A stretch of 5,102 nt of DNA from JACCXJ01 sp052387115 (GTDB lineage: Bacteria; Pseudomonadota; Gammaproteobacteria; JACCXJ01), in the NCBI GenBank assembly GCA_052387115.1, contig JBQTJM010000025.1:1-5102 (forward strand). Reading direction: 5' to 3'. The position numbers were made by a program, and so were the translations under genes. The notes beneath the pieces were generated by a model. The model did no database searches. It worked only from the letters and a program-made list of their open reading frames with translations, and had not been told where the DNA came from. Every line of letters begins with the position of its first letter. The stretch's first letter is position 1. Positions 1-5,096 of this stretch are shown one piece after another.

Positions 1-394
1 ACATACTCACCGAGTCCGACGAGATCAAGTGCCACGTCGGCTATATGACGCAGCGATTCAGCCTGTATGGGGATCTGAGCGTGCGCGAGAACCTGGACTT
101 CGTCGCGCGCATGTATGGAGTGCCGGCACGGCGACAGGTCGTCGATGAAAGCCTGGAACCTACGCCGTGGCGGGGGAGGATCTGATGGCGTTATCGGAGC
201 GGCTCAAAGGCGTGGCTGGGGTGGAACAGGTGACGGCCTTTGGCCATACCCTGCACGTGAGCGGCACCGACGCGGCCGCGCTCCACCGCTCACTCGCCCC
301 GCTTCGGGACGGCTATGCGTGGAAAAGGATCGATCCGGGCCTGGAAGACGTGTTTATCCACCTGATGGAACAGCGGCGAGATAGCCTCGTGTGA
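1..394 (+). pseudogene. ABC transporter ATP-binding protein (drug/ABC-2 export type), internally deleted and frameshifted
   Basis: The intact protein would be the cytoplasmic ATPase of an ABC-2-type exporter, powering a partner permease. Two pieces survive in different frames. The first, reading from base 3, shows the Q-loop region (VGYMTQRFSLYGDLSVREN) and runs to about base 158, then drifts into a stop at 183-185. The second resumes at about 158 (T-Y-A-V-A-G-E-D) and ends at the TGA closing at 394. It carries the usual C-terminal regulatory domain ending RIDPGLEDVFIHLM. The ABC signature, Walker B, D-loop and switch His, which lie between these parts in the family, are all missing; judging from relatives, roughly 110-130 residues are gone. 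The Walker A part lies off the left edge, if present. No permease gene follows, although one usually does. A GTG at 167 could start a short product, but that would have no ATPase function. I am confident of the family and of gene breakage; an assembly collapse is the alternative explanation. Confidence 0.85.
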
Positions 395-423
395 GCACTC
401 TCCCGTCAGCCCCCGGGGAGCGG

Positions 424-452
424 TTGCAGAATGCCGTCGAACCTCCTATCCT
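424..452 (+). promoter_or_regulatory. Candidate sigma70 promoter for the small membrane-protein gene
   Basis: TTGCAG (424-429) and TATCCT (447-452) are separated by exactly 17 bases. They match the consensus hexamers at 3 of 6 and 4 of 6 positions. Transcription would begin near 459, leaving a leader of about 27 bases before the ATG at 486. The placement fits, but both boxes are weak and this is inference from spacing alone. Confidence 0.3.
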
Positions 453-485
453 TTGCCCGCCACAGCTTGCCCTGCTAGTTCGTCC

Positions 486-869
486 ATGACTGCCTGGATT
501 ATCGGTCTTGCACTCGTCCTCATCGCCGGTGTTGCGTGGCGGCTCTGGCAGCGCCGCGACCATCCGCGGCCCCGAAACAAGTCCGTAACGAGAAATACCG
601 CACCGCATACTTACCATGCCGTCATCGTCCGCTACGCCGACGGGGCTTGCACTGCAGTACAGGAGCTCCAAGATAAGGCCTTCCTTTCAAAAGCGGCTCC
701 CACACTCCCTTTACCCGGCTGTACCGCCAAGCAGTGCTTGTGCAAATATGTGCATTTGGCGGATCGCCGCCGAGACGAGCGTCGAACCCCGATAGTTCGA
801 CTATTCGTCGATACCGGCGATAAGAATCGCCGCGGCCGTGGTGATCGGCGAAAGACGAAGAACTCTTAA
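486..869 (+). CDS. Small membrane-anchored protein with C-x4-C-x-C motif, function unknown
   Basis: This encodes 127 residues. Residues 3-20 form one hydrophobic segment (WIIGLALVLIAGVAWRLW) followed by a basic stretch, so it is probably anchored in the inner membrane with the rest in the cytoplasm. The core at residues 43-100 has C55, a L-P-L-P-G-C motif (C79), then C84 and C86 (C-x4-C-x-C), H90, and a D-R-R-x-x-D-E-R-R tail. I associate this pattern from memory with conserved short hypothetical proteins of proteobacteria; no function is known to me. The clustered Cys and His could bind a metal, but this is speculation. The last 27 residues are very basic. I chose the ATG at 486 because it places the membrane segment at the N-terminus. 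A TTG at 453 in the same frame is possible but would precede the likely transcription start. No clear Shine-Dalgarno sequence is visible. The gene converges on hicB, and its stop overlaps the hicA stub by 4 bases. Confidence 0.72.
   Translation: MTAWIIGLALVLIAGVAWRLWQRRDHPRPRNKSVTRNTAPHTYHAVIVRYADGACTAVQELQDKAFLSKAAPTLPLPGCTAKQCLCKYVHLADRRRDERRTPIVRLFVDTGDKNRRGRGDRRKTKNS
758..831. repeat. Cluster of perfect short inverted repeats
   Basis: Three stem-loop candidates lie in 74 bases: GGCGG-ATCG-CCGCC (758-771), TCGAAC-N7-GTTCGA (782-800) and GGCGAT-AAGA-ATCGCC (816-831). The middle one overlaps an alternative hairpin, ATAGT-TCG-ACTAT (792-804). All are within the 3' part of the small membrane-protein gene and downstream of hicB on the other strand. 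No T-tract follows on either strand, so they are not classical intrinsic terminators. They may act as transcript-end structures for the convergent genes, or be chance pairing in GC-rich DNA. Confidence 0.4.
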
Positions 870-901
870 CGATATGCGCCGAGCAAATCGCCGCGTTTCA
901 T
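866..901 (-). pseudogene. hicA: HicA toxin stub (start of hicA only)
   Basis: The ATG shares an ATGA overlap (898-901) with the hicB stop, the typical layout of a coupled toxin-antitoxin pair. The reading frame gives M-K-R-G-D-L-L, which matches the usual opening of HicA mRNA interferases. It then reads G-A-Y-R and stops at TAA. Intact HicA is about 60-80 residues, with a dsRBD-like fold and a catalytic His in a G-x-H-type motif. Neither that motif nor the family's later P-R-H segment was found in any minus-strand frame of the following 200 bases. The toxin body therefore appears lost, not merely frameshifted. The identification rests on seven residues plus position next to hicB. Confidence 0.6.
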
Positions 902-1110
902 AGGGCGATAGATTCTTCAACATAGCCTTCTCCTGCTGCTTCGATCGCTTCACGGCGGTTGAACTCCAGCGCCTCCTTAAGCGTAATCTGCAAGGTCTCG
1001 ATTAATTCATCGCGCGAGGGCTCCTGACAATTGACTCCAGGAACCTCTTCGATCCAACCAATCCACCAATCACCTGATTTCTTGACTACAGCGGTATATG
1101 TGTCCTTCAT
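898..1110 (-). CDS. hicB: HicB family antitoxin
   Basis: This is a 70-residue protein of the short HicB type. In a complete system it binds and blocks HicA, an RNA-cleaving toxin, in the cytoplasm. Residues 5-30 have the alternating beta pattern of the partial RNase H fold (Y-T-A-V-V, W-W-I-G-W-I-E-E-V-P-G-V). The P-G-V turn is followed by a helix (residues 33-56) rich in Glu and Leu, with the typical E-A-L-E-F-N-R-R-E-A. There is no room for the ribbon-helix-helix or HTH DNA-binding tail found in longer HicB proteins, so self-repression is not evident. The start is supported by GAGAGG six bases upstream. The stop overlaps the hicA stub, so the antitoxin has no intact toxin partner beside it. 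It may be a relic, or may neutralise HicA toxins made elsewhere (anti-addiction). The HicB call is strong; its present role is not known. Confidence 0.88.
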   Translation of the reverse strand: MKDTYTAVVKKSGDWWIGWIEEVPGVNCQEPSRDELIETLQITLKEALEFNRREAIEAAGEGYVEESIAL

Positions 1111-1244
1111 TCACATCCTCTCATAAATGGCGCAGAGGTCGTAGAGGGCGCGCCAGCGGTCCCACTCAGCTCCTCCTTTGCCCACCGAGCGATAAGTCGG
1201 GAAGTATGGTCCTGGGTAACGGCGGGGTCAATGAGGGCGTCGGT
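1111..1244 (-). pseudogene. Possible C-terminal remnant of an unknown gene upstream of hicB
   Basis: Two overlapping minus-strand frames look protein-like and seem to join. One, upstream, reads T-D-A-L-I-D-P-A-V-T-Q-D-H-T-S-R-L-I-A-R-W-A-K-E-E over about 1244-1171. The other reads E-W-D-R-W-R-A-L-Y-D-L-C-A-I-Y-E-R-M over 1167-1114 and ends at a TGA (1111-1113) that abuts the hicB ATG. The second frame is closed upstream by a stop at 1228-1230, so a one-base shift near 1165-1175 would be needed to join them. I do not recognise a family. The case rests on composition, aromatic and charged residue patterning, and the exact stop-start junction with hicB. It could be chance, as GC-rich DNA often leaves frames open. 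Confidence 0.3.
1117..1122 (-). promoter_or_regulatory. Ribosome binding site of hicB
   Basis: On the minus strand GAGAGG lies six bases before the ATG of hicB and decides that start. It falls inside the last codons of the putative upstream reading frame, whose TGA directly abuts the hicB ATG. This suggests hicB was once translated in series with an upstream gene. Confidence 0.6.
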
Positions 1245-1474
1245 GCGAGGCGGGCGGCGGCGCGTTGGCGGGAGGGGAACCGCAAGGGTTCAGACCGCTT
1301 CATGGCACAAGGGTTGGGTTGGTGGCCCGAGGGCTAGCCAGGAGCAATCTGACCGGGGGCAGGGATCCTTGACCACACTGTGGGTTAAAGAGGTAAGGTC
1401 TGAATACTTTGTTCCCACATGGCCCCATGCCTTGCCGCTGCGGCATTCCCGGACGGCCTGATTCCGCACGATCT
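1245..1474. other. Non-coding spacer between the accessory region and the end of cheB
   Basis: With the remnant to its left, this makes about 360 bases without an intact gene. No convincing coding frame, RNA gene or IS end was seen. It holds small symmetric elements: GAACC-GCAAG-GGTTC (1277-1291), CCACA-C-TGTGG (1373-1383), CATGG-CC-CCATG (1418-1429) and TGCCGCTGCGGCA (1433-1445). The octamer CAAGGGTT occurs twice (1283-1290 and 1308-1315). A G-rich run, GGGTTGGGTTGGTGG, is at 1311-1325. The pair at 1418-1445 lies 30-57 bases beyond the cheB stop and could end its transcript, but no T-run follows. Confidence 0.4.
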
Positions 1475-2602
1475 TCACTTGGGACGCGAGCGATCGGCGA
1501 CCAGAGCTATAACCTCCTTCGCGATCCGGTCGAGCGGTAGGATACGGTCCACCCCGCCGAGCTTGACGGCCTCTTTCGGCATCCCCCACACGACGCTGGT
1601 CTCCTCGTCCTGGGCCAGGGTGCCGGCGCCGGCCTCCCGCATCTCCAGGAGGCCCTGCGCTCCATCGTTACCCATGCCTGTCAGGATCACGCCGATCGCC
1701 TTCGGCCCGACGCTCTGGGCGACCGACCGGAACAGGACATCCACGGATGGACGGTGCCGGTTCACCGGCGGGCCGTCACTCAAGAGACACACCAGGCGCG
1801 AGCCCTCGGACACCACCATGAGGTGATGGCTGCCGGGCGCGACATAGGCGTGCCCAGGGAGGATCTCCTGCCCGTCGCGCCCTTCGCAGACGTGCAGCGC
1901 GCAGAGCCCGTTCAAGCGGCGCGCGAAGGGCTCGCTGAAAGACTCGGGGATGTGCTGCGCGATGACCGTAGCCGGGGCATCCTCAGGCAGGCCGGACAGC
2001 AGGTCTTTGATCGCCTCGGTTCCGCCCGTGGATGCCCCGATCGCGATGATGCGTACGACGCGCTGGCTGGCGCGCAGGGGAGGCGTTTTGGGCAGGACGG
2101 CGTCGGCGCTCAGGCGCGGGCTGATCTCTTTCAGGGCGGGGCTTGCACCGCCTTCGCGCGCCTTGAGTCGCGCCTTGGCCGCCACCTTCACCTTGGCGAT
2201 GAGCTCCTCGGCGAACTCGGACACCGTGTGTTGCAAGGTCATGTGCGGCTTGGTCACGAAGTCGACCGCGCCGAGCGCCAAGGCCTCGAGGGTGATATCG
2301 GCGCTCGCCGTCGTGTGCGAGGACACCATGATCACCGGCATGGGCCGCAGGCGCATGATGTTGCGTAGGAAGGTAGGCCCGTCCATGCGCGGCATCTCGA
2401 CATCGAGGGTCAGGACATCGGGCTGCAAGAGCTTGATCTTGTCGCGTGCCAGGTAGGGGTCGGCGGCCACACCGACCACTTCGATGTCGGGGTCCTGCTC
2501 CAGGACGGTCTTGACGACCTTGCGCACCAGCGCGGAGTCGTCGATGACCAGGACACGCACCTTGCGCTCCGATGAGGAAGCAGATGAAGGCACAGCGTTC
2601 AT
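1475..2602 (-). CDS. cheB: Chemotaxis response regulator protein-glutamate methylesterase/glutamine deamidase CheB
   Basis: CheB (EC 3.1.1.61, 3.5.1.44) removes methyl groups from receptor glutamates, and can deamidate glutamines, to reset chemoreceptors. It acts in the cytoplasm on membrane receptors when phosphorylated by CheA. The 375 residues are near the family length of about 350. The receiver domain (about 14-120) has the acidic pair D21-D22, phosphoacceptor D67 in T-L-D-V-E-M-P-R-M-D-G, switch Ser94 and K118 in V-T-K-P. A charged linker (about 121-180) follows. The esterase domain (about 182-370) has the full catalytic triad: S191 in I-G-A-S-T-G-G, H217 in Q-H-I-P and D313 in G-M-G-N-D-G-A. 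All active residues are present, so it should be functional. It is the last gene visible in the operon, starting 21 bases after cheD, with GAGG a few bases before the ATG. The start adds about 13 residues before the receiver core. Confidence 0.97.
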   Translation of the reverse strand: MNAVPSSASSSERKVRVLVIDDSALVRKVVKTVLEQDPDIEVVGVAADPYLARDKIKLLQPDVLTLDVEMPRMDGPTFLRNIMRLRPMPVIMVSSHTTASADITLEALALGAVDFVTKPHMTLQHTVSEFAEELIAKVKVAAKARLKAREGGASPALKEISPRLSADAVLPKTPPLRASQRVVRIIAIGASTGGTEAIKDLLSGLPEDAPATVIAQHIPESFSEPFARRLNGLCALHVCEGRDGQEILPGHAYVAPGSHHLMVVSEGSRLVCLLSDGPPVNRHRPSVDVLFRSVAQSVGPKAIGVILTGMGNDGAQGLLEMREAGAGTLAQDEETSVVWGMPKEAVKLGGVDRILPLDRIAKEVIALVADRSRPK

Positions 2603-2623
2603 TTCAACCTCGCGAAAACGGGA

Positions 2624-3295
2624 TCAAGACGAGAACAACTCCACATCGCCCGCGATGGGCCGGACCTGAAGCTCATGGCCATAGCGGGCCTCGCGCTCGA
2701 AGATCGTGTCGTTGCGCAAGGCGCGCAGTTTCTTGACCCGCACCCGCCCGTTCTCCGGATCGTAATACACCTTGCGCGGGTAGATATCGCCCACGTCCTC
2801 CCCCGCGAGGCGCAGTTGCTCGGTACGGATGTACTCCCGCACGAATTCGATGTTGCGGCGTCCGATATCCGTCATGTTCTTGAGTATCCGGCTGCCCCCT
2901 ACGATCTTGATCTCGAGGTTTCCACGCTTTACCCCGAGCTTCAAGAGGTCGTTGATCATGTGCTCCATGGCGAAATTGCCATAGCGTGCCGCCGCGTTCA
3001 CGCCCGGGCCCGAGTGGAGGTCCTGGTGATCGTTGCGGTTCTCGGGCAACATGAAATGGTTCATACCGCCGAAACCCGTGGCCTTGCAACGGATACAGGC
3101 CGAGACGCACGACCCGAGCACGGTGACGATCAGCTCCCCGTGCTGCGTCACATAGTATTCGCCCGGCAGGATCTTGGCCGCGAACTGCCCCGTGTAGGGG
3201 TCCCAGTAACGCGTCACATGCTCGAATCCGCGCAACACCGGCGGTGGATCCTGGATCGGTGAGGCCTGGATTTTTATCGTATCGCAACTGATCAT
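2624..3295 (-). CDS. cheD: Chemoreceptor glutamine deamidase CheD
   Basis: CheD (EC 3.5.1.44) hydrolyses specific receptor glutamines to glutamates, which CheR can then methylate. In some bacteria it also binds CheC or acts on CheY-P signalling. At 223 residues it is longer than the roughly 160-residue Thermotoga form. As I recall proteobacterial CheD, an N-terminal extension (W-D-P-Y-T-G, residues 31-36) and a C-terminal extension after about residue 170 (R-K-V-Y-Y-D-P, then R-V-R-V-K-K-L-R) are normal there. The catalytic Cys is C63 in T-V-L-G-S-C-V-S-A-C-I, and the His is H80 in G-G-M-N-H-F-M-L-P. The later K-I-V-G-G-S-R-I-L segment matches the family's Gly-rich turn, with Ser where Gly is more usual. 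The gene starts 19 bases after cheR, with a purine-rich GGGAAGAG upstream as a plausible ribosome site. No CheC gene is present here. Confidence 0.95.
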   Translation of the reverse strand: MISCDTIKIQASPIQDPPPVLRGFEHVTRYWDPYTGQFAAKILPGEYYVTQHGELIVTVLGSCVSACIRCKATGFGGMNHFMLPENRNDHQDLHSGPGVNAAARYGNFAMEHMINDLLKLGVKRGNLEIKIVGGSRILKNMTDIGRRNIEFVREYIRTEQLRLAGEDVGDIYPRKVYYDPENGRVRVKKLRALRNDTIFEREARYGHELQVRPIAGDVELFSS

Positions 3296-3314
3296 CGCTG
3301 GTGCTCTTCCCGGT

Positions 3315-4169
3315 TCACGCCTCTTTTTGATAGGTGTTCCGATCGATCAGCTTGAAGCGCTCCGACACCTTGAACAGGCTCTCTGAATGACCGATGAAAA
3401 GGTAACCTCGGTCGACCAGGATGTTGGCCATGCGGTCGAACAGCGCCTTCTGGGTAGGCTTGTCGAAATAGATCACGACATTGCGGCAGAAGATGACATC
3501 GAAGGGACCCGCCATGGGCCACGTATCCAGCAGATTGAGCTTATTGAAGGTCACGAGGGAGGCCGCTTCGGCATCCACCTTCACGAGGCCCGCATTGGAC
3601 CGTGCGCCCTTTCGGAACCAGCGCCGCAAACGCTCCGCGGATATCCCATCGGTGCGCTCCTCCGGATAGGTGCCGGCCTGTGCTTTCGCAAGCACGTTGG
3701 AGTCGATGTCGGTCGCCAGGATCTTGAGGTCCCAGGCGGCTTTGCGAGGCATGCACTCCCGAGCCACCATGGCCATGGAATAAGGCTCCTCGCCGGTCGA
3801 ACAACCGGCCGACCACAGGCGCAGGCGCCGACCCGGCGGGTTTCGTCCCATGAGATCGGGCAGGACGGGGCGTGCCAGGTAATCGAAATGGTGCGGCTCG
3901 CGGAAAAACCCCGTGAGGTTCGTGGTGATGGCGTTGACGAGCTCGACCAGCTCTTTGTGATCCCGGCGGCGGATGAGATCGCAATACTCATCGAAGCCCG
4001 TGAGCTTGAGGCTCCGCAGGCGCCGTGACAGGCGCGTGTACACCAGATGGCGCTTGGCGTCCGACAACGCGATCCCGGACTGCTCACGGATATACTCCCT
4101 CAGGAGCTCGAAATGCTCGTTCGTGAAATTGAACTCGGCCTGGTATGCCGTATGCGACGCGGCGGCCAT
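3315..4169 (-). CDS. cheR: Chemotaxis protein-glutamate O-methyltransferase CheR
   Basis: CheR (EC 2.1.1.80) transfers methyl groups from S-adenosylmethionine to receptor glutamates, the counterpart of CheB. The 284 residues match the family length. An N-terminal helical domain (about 12-85) carries the basic face that contacts receptors (R-L-S-R-R-L-R). It is followed by T-T-N-L-T-G-F-F-R-E (82-91), the family's conserved T-x-x-T-x-F-F-R motif. The Rossmann methyltransferase domain has motif I at L-W-S-A-G-C-S-T-G-E-E-P-Y (118-130), the SAM-contacting D-I-D (154-156), F-D-V-I-F-C-R-N-V-V-I-Y-F (223-235) and G-H-S-E-S (260-264). The start lies 3 bases after the upstream gene's stop. No clear Shine-Dalgarno sequence is visible, only a GGCGGCGC stretch about 20 bases back, so translation is probably coupled to the upstream gene. 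Confidence 0.97.
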   Translation of the reverse strand: MAAASHTAYQAEFNFTNEHFELLREYIREQSGIALSDAKRHLVYTRLSRRLRSLKLTGFDEYCDLIRRRDHKELVELVNAITTNLTGFFREPHHFDYLARPVLPDLMGRNPPGRRLRLWSAGCSTGEEPYSMAMVARECMPRKAAWDLKILATDIDSNVLAKAQAGTYPEERTDGISAERLRRWFRKGARSNAGLVKVDAEAASLVTFNKLNLLDTWPMAGPFDVIFCRNVVIYFDKPTQKALFDRMANILVDRGYLFIGHSESLFKVSERFKLIDRNTYQKEA

Positions 4170-4172
4170 GAT

Positions 4173-4787
4173 TCAGAACAGATCGATAGCGCCGCCTTCG
4201 CCAGGCGCAAGCATCATGGGATCCCTCTGCGCGGCCACACGGATCTGAGGGGCCGAATCATCCGGCAGGACGCCATCGGCCAGGCTCCGCTCACAGTCCA
4301 TGGTGTAACGGGCGCGGATCTCCCGCCGCAATACCTCCCAGGCGGTACGCGCGTCCCGCCTCGAGGGATCGCGCAGTAGCTCGGCGACCGCCCCGAGATT
4401 CGCCGCGACGTGGGAGAGCTTTTGCGTCAACCGGTCGTGGAACTGCAAGGCCACGACCGCGCGCCGGATATCGTCCGAGAGCATCGCGGGCGTCGGTCCA
4501 TGAGGCAGCCCGGATCCCCCGTCGGAAGTAAGGACCGGCCTCCCGGCGATCGCTTCGATGGCGTTCGCGATGCGCAGGAACGTGGTTCCCAGAGCGCACA
4601 CGGAGTGCTCCGCCTCGGACAGGGCCGCTTCGATCTGGGTTGCGGCCAAGGTCATGAGGGCCGCCCCCTCGGCCTGTTTATTCCAGCCCGGCGTTTGGGA
4701 TCCGGGACCCGAGAAGAGCGGCCCGGGACGGGTAGGGGTCACGGCACTCGCCTTAGCGGAGGTATCTCTATGGCGTTCAAGGACCAT
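4173..4787 (-). CDS. Uncharacterised chemotaxis-operon protein with CheZ-like D-x3-Q motif (possible CheY-P phosphatase)
   Basis: This encodes 204 residues that I do not recognise as a named family. Residues 1-44 are Pro/Gly/Thr-rich and look disordered. Residues 45-80 (A-A-T-Q-I-E-A-A-L-S-E-A-E) and 102-165 look like long amphipathic helices. The second holds V-V-A-L-Q-F-H-D-R-L-T-Q-K-L-S-H-V, with D118 and Q122. CheZ of enteric bacteria has its catalytic Asp143 and Gln147 in a similar helix context (Q-D-F-Q-D-L-T-G-Q), with the same D-x3-Q spacing. CheZ dephosphorylates CheY-P. The protein ends in a short acidic/hydrophobic tail (G-A-I-D-L-F), loosely recalling CheZ's C-terminal CheY-binding helix. 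Its place between a STAS gene and cheR supports a chemotaxis role; phosphatase activity is inference. The ATG at 4787 has GGGAAG upstream and sits 15 bases after the STAS gene. An in-frame ATG at 4655 (M45), preceded by GAGGGGG, is a real alternative that removes the disordered part. Confidence 0.8.
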   Translation of the reverse strand: MVLERHRDTSAKASAVTPTRPGPLFSGPGSQTPGWNKQAEGAALMTLAATQIEAALSEAEHSVCALGTTFLRIANAIEAIAGRPVLTSDGGSGLPHGPTPAMLSDDIRRAVVALQFHDRLTQKLSHVAANLGAVAELLRDPSRRDARTAWEVLRREIRARYTMDCERSLADGVLPDDSAPQIRVAAQRDPMMLAPGEGGAIDLF

Positions 4788-4802
4788 GCCGGTCTTCCCG
4801 CT

Positions 4803-5096
4803 CTACGGCGCGTCATTGGGCGCGGCCAGTCCGAGCAATGCCGAAAGGCCCAGGCGCGCGGCCGATTGCAGCAGGACCTCGCTCGCGCCCCGCCAGATGA
4901 TCTCGACGTTTCGCATTTTCGCTTCCCGGGCGAAGGCGACGAGGAGTTGGATGCCTGCCGTATCGGCCGAGCGGACCCCGGCGCCGTCCAGATGAACGGT
5001 GCCGCCGGCCGAGAGGATCCCACCGAGTCGCTGTTTCAAACCCAATGCCTCCTGAATGGTGAGCGAGGGGCCCAAAGTCAATAGATCCGGCGCCAT
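4803..5096 (-). CDS. STAS-domain protein (anti-anti-sigma-like), chemotaxis-operon associated
   Basis: This is a 97-residue single-domain protein. STAS domains are small cytoplasmic alpha/beta switch modules that bind partner proteins. Examples are SpoIIAA-type anti-sigma antagonists, MlaB, and similar proteins found near chemotaxis genes. The pattern fits: an N-terminal strand, a helix (T-I-Q-E-A-L-G-L-K-Q-R-L, 13-24), the strand V-H-L-D-G-A-G-V (34-41), then the signature loop S-A-D-T-A-G-I-Q-L-L (43-52) leading into a helix, and a final L-G-L-S-A-L-L-G-L. At the site where SpoIIAA has its phosphorylated Ser (D-S-S-G), this protein has D45-T46-A47-G48, so Ala replaces that Ser; T46 is adjacent. 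Its partner is unknown. It leads the operon as seen here. The ATG is 6 bases from the window edge, so a longer N-terminus or the ribosome site could lie outside. Confidence 0.85.
   Translation of the reverse strand: MAPDLLTLGPSLTIQEALGLKQRLGGILSAGGTVHLDGAGVRSADTAGIQLLVAFAREAKMRNVEIIWRGASEVLLQSAARLGLSALLGLAAPNDAP

Noticed and set aside
354..671. Minus-strand open frame across the ABC remnant end and the small membrane-protein gene
   Set aside because: It overlaps a better-supported plus-strand gene on the opposite strand and has no recognisable domain.
825..895. 10-base direct repeat AATCGCCGCG at 825-834 and 886-895, the second inside the hicA stub
   Set aside because: It was considered as a deletion scar, but both copies persist and a repeat of this length is expected by chance in GC-rich DNA.
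1369..1397. TTGACC as a -35 box in the spacer
   Set aside because: No acceptable -10 hexamer occurs 16-18 bases downstream, and no plus-strand gene follows.
1418..1445. Inverted repeats beyond cheB as an intrinsic terminator
   Set aside because: Stems are short and no T-run follows on the minus strand, so I list them only as small symmetric elements.
1098..1461. Plus-strand open frames across the spacer between hicB and cheB
   Set aside because: They are Arg/Gly-rich frames without motifs or ribosome sites, typical of GC-rich non-coding DNA.
1754..2368. Long plus-strand open frames opposite cheB (also opposite cheD and cheR)
   Set aside because: They lie antisense to clear chemotaxis genes, have Arg/Gly/His-rich shadow composition, and show no family motif.
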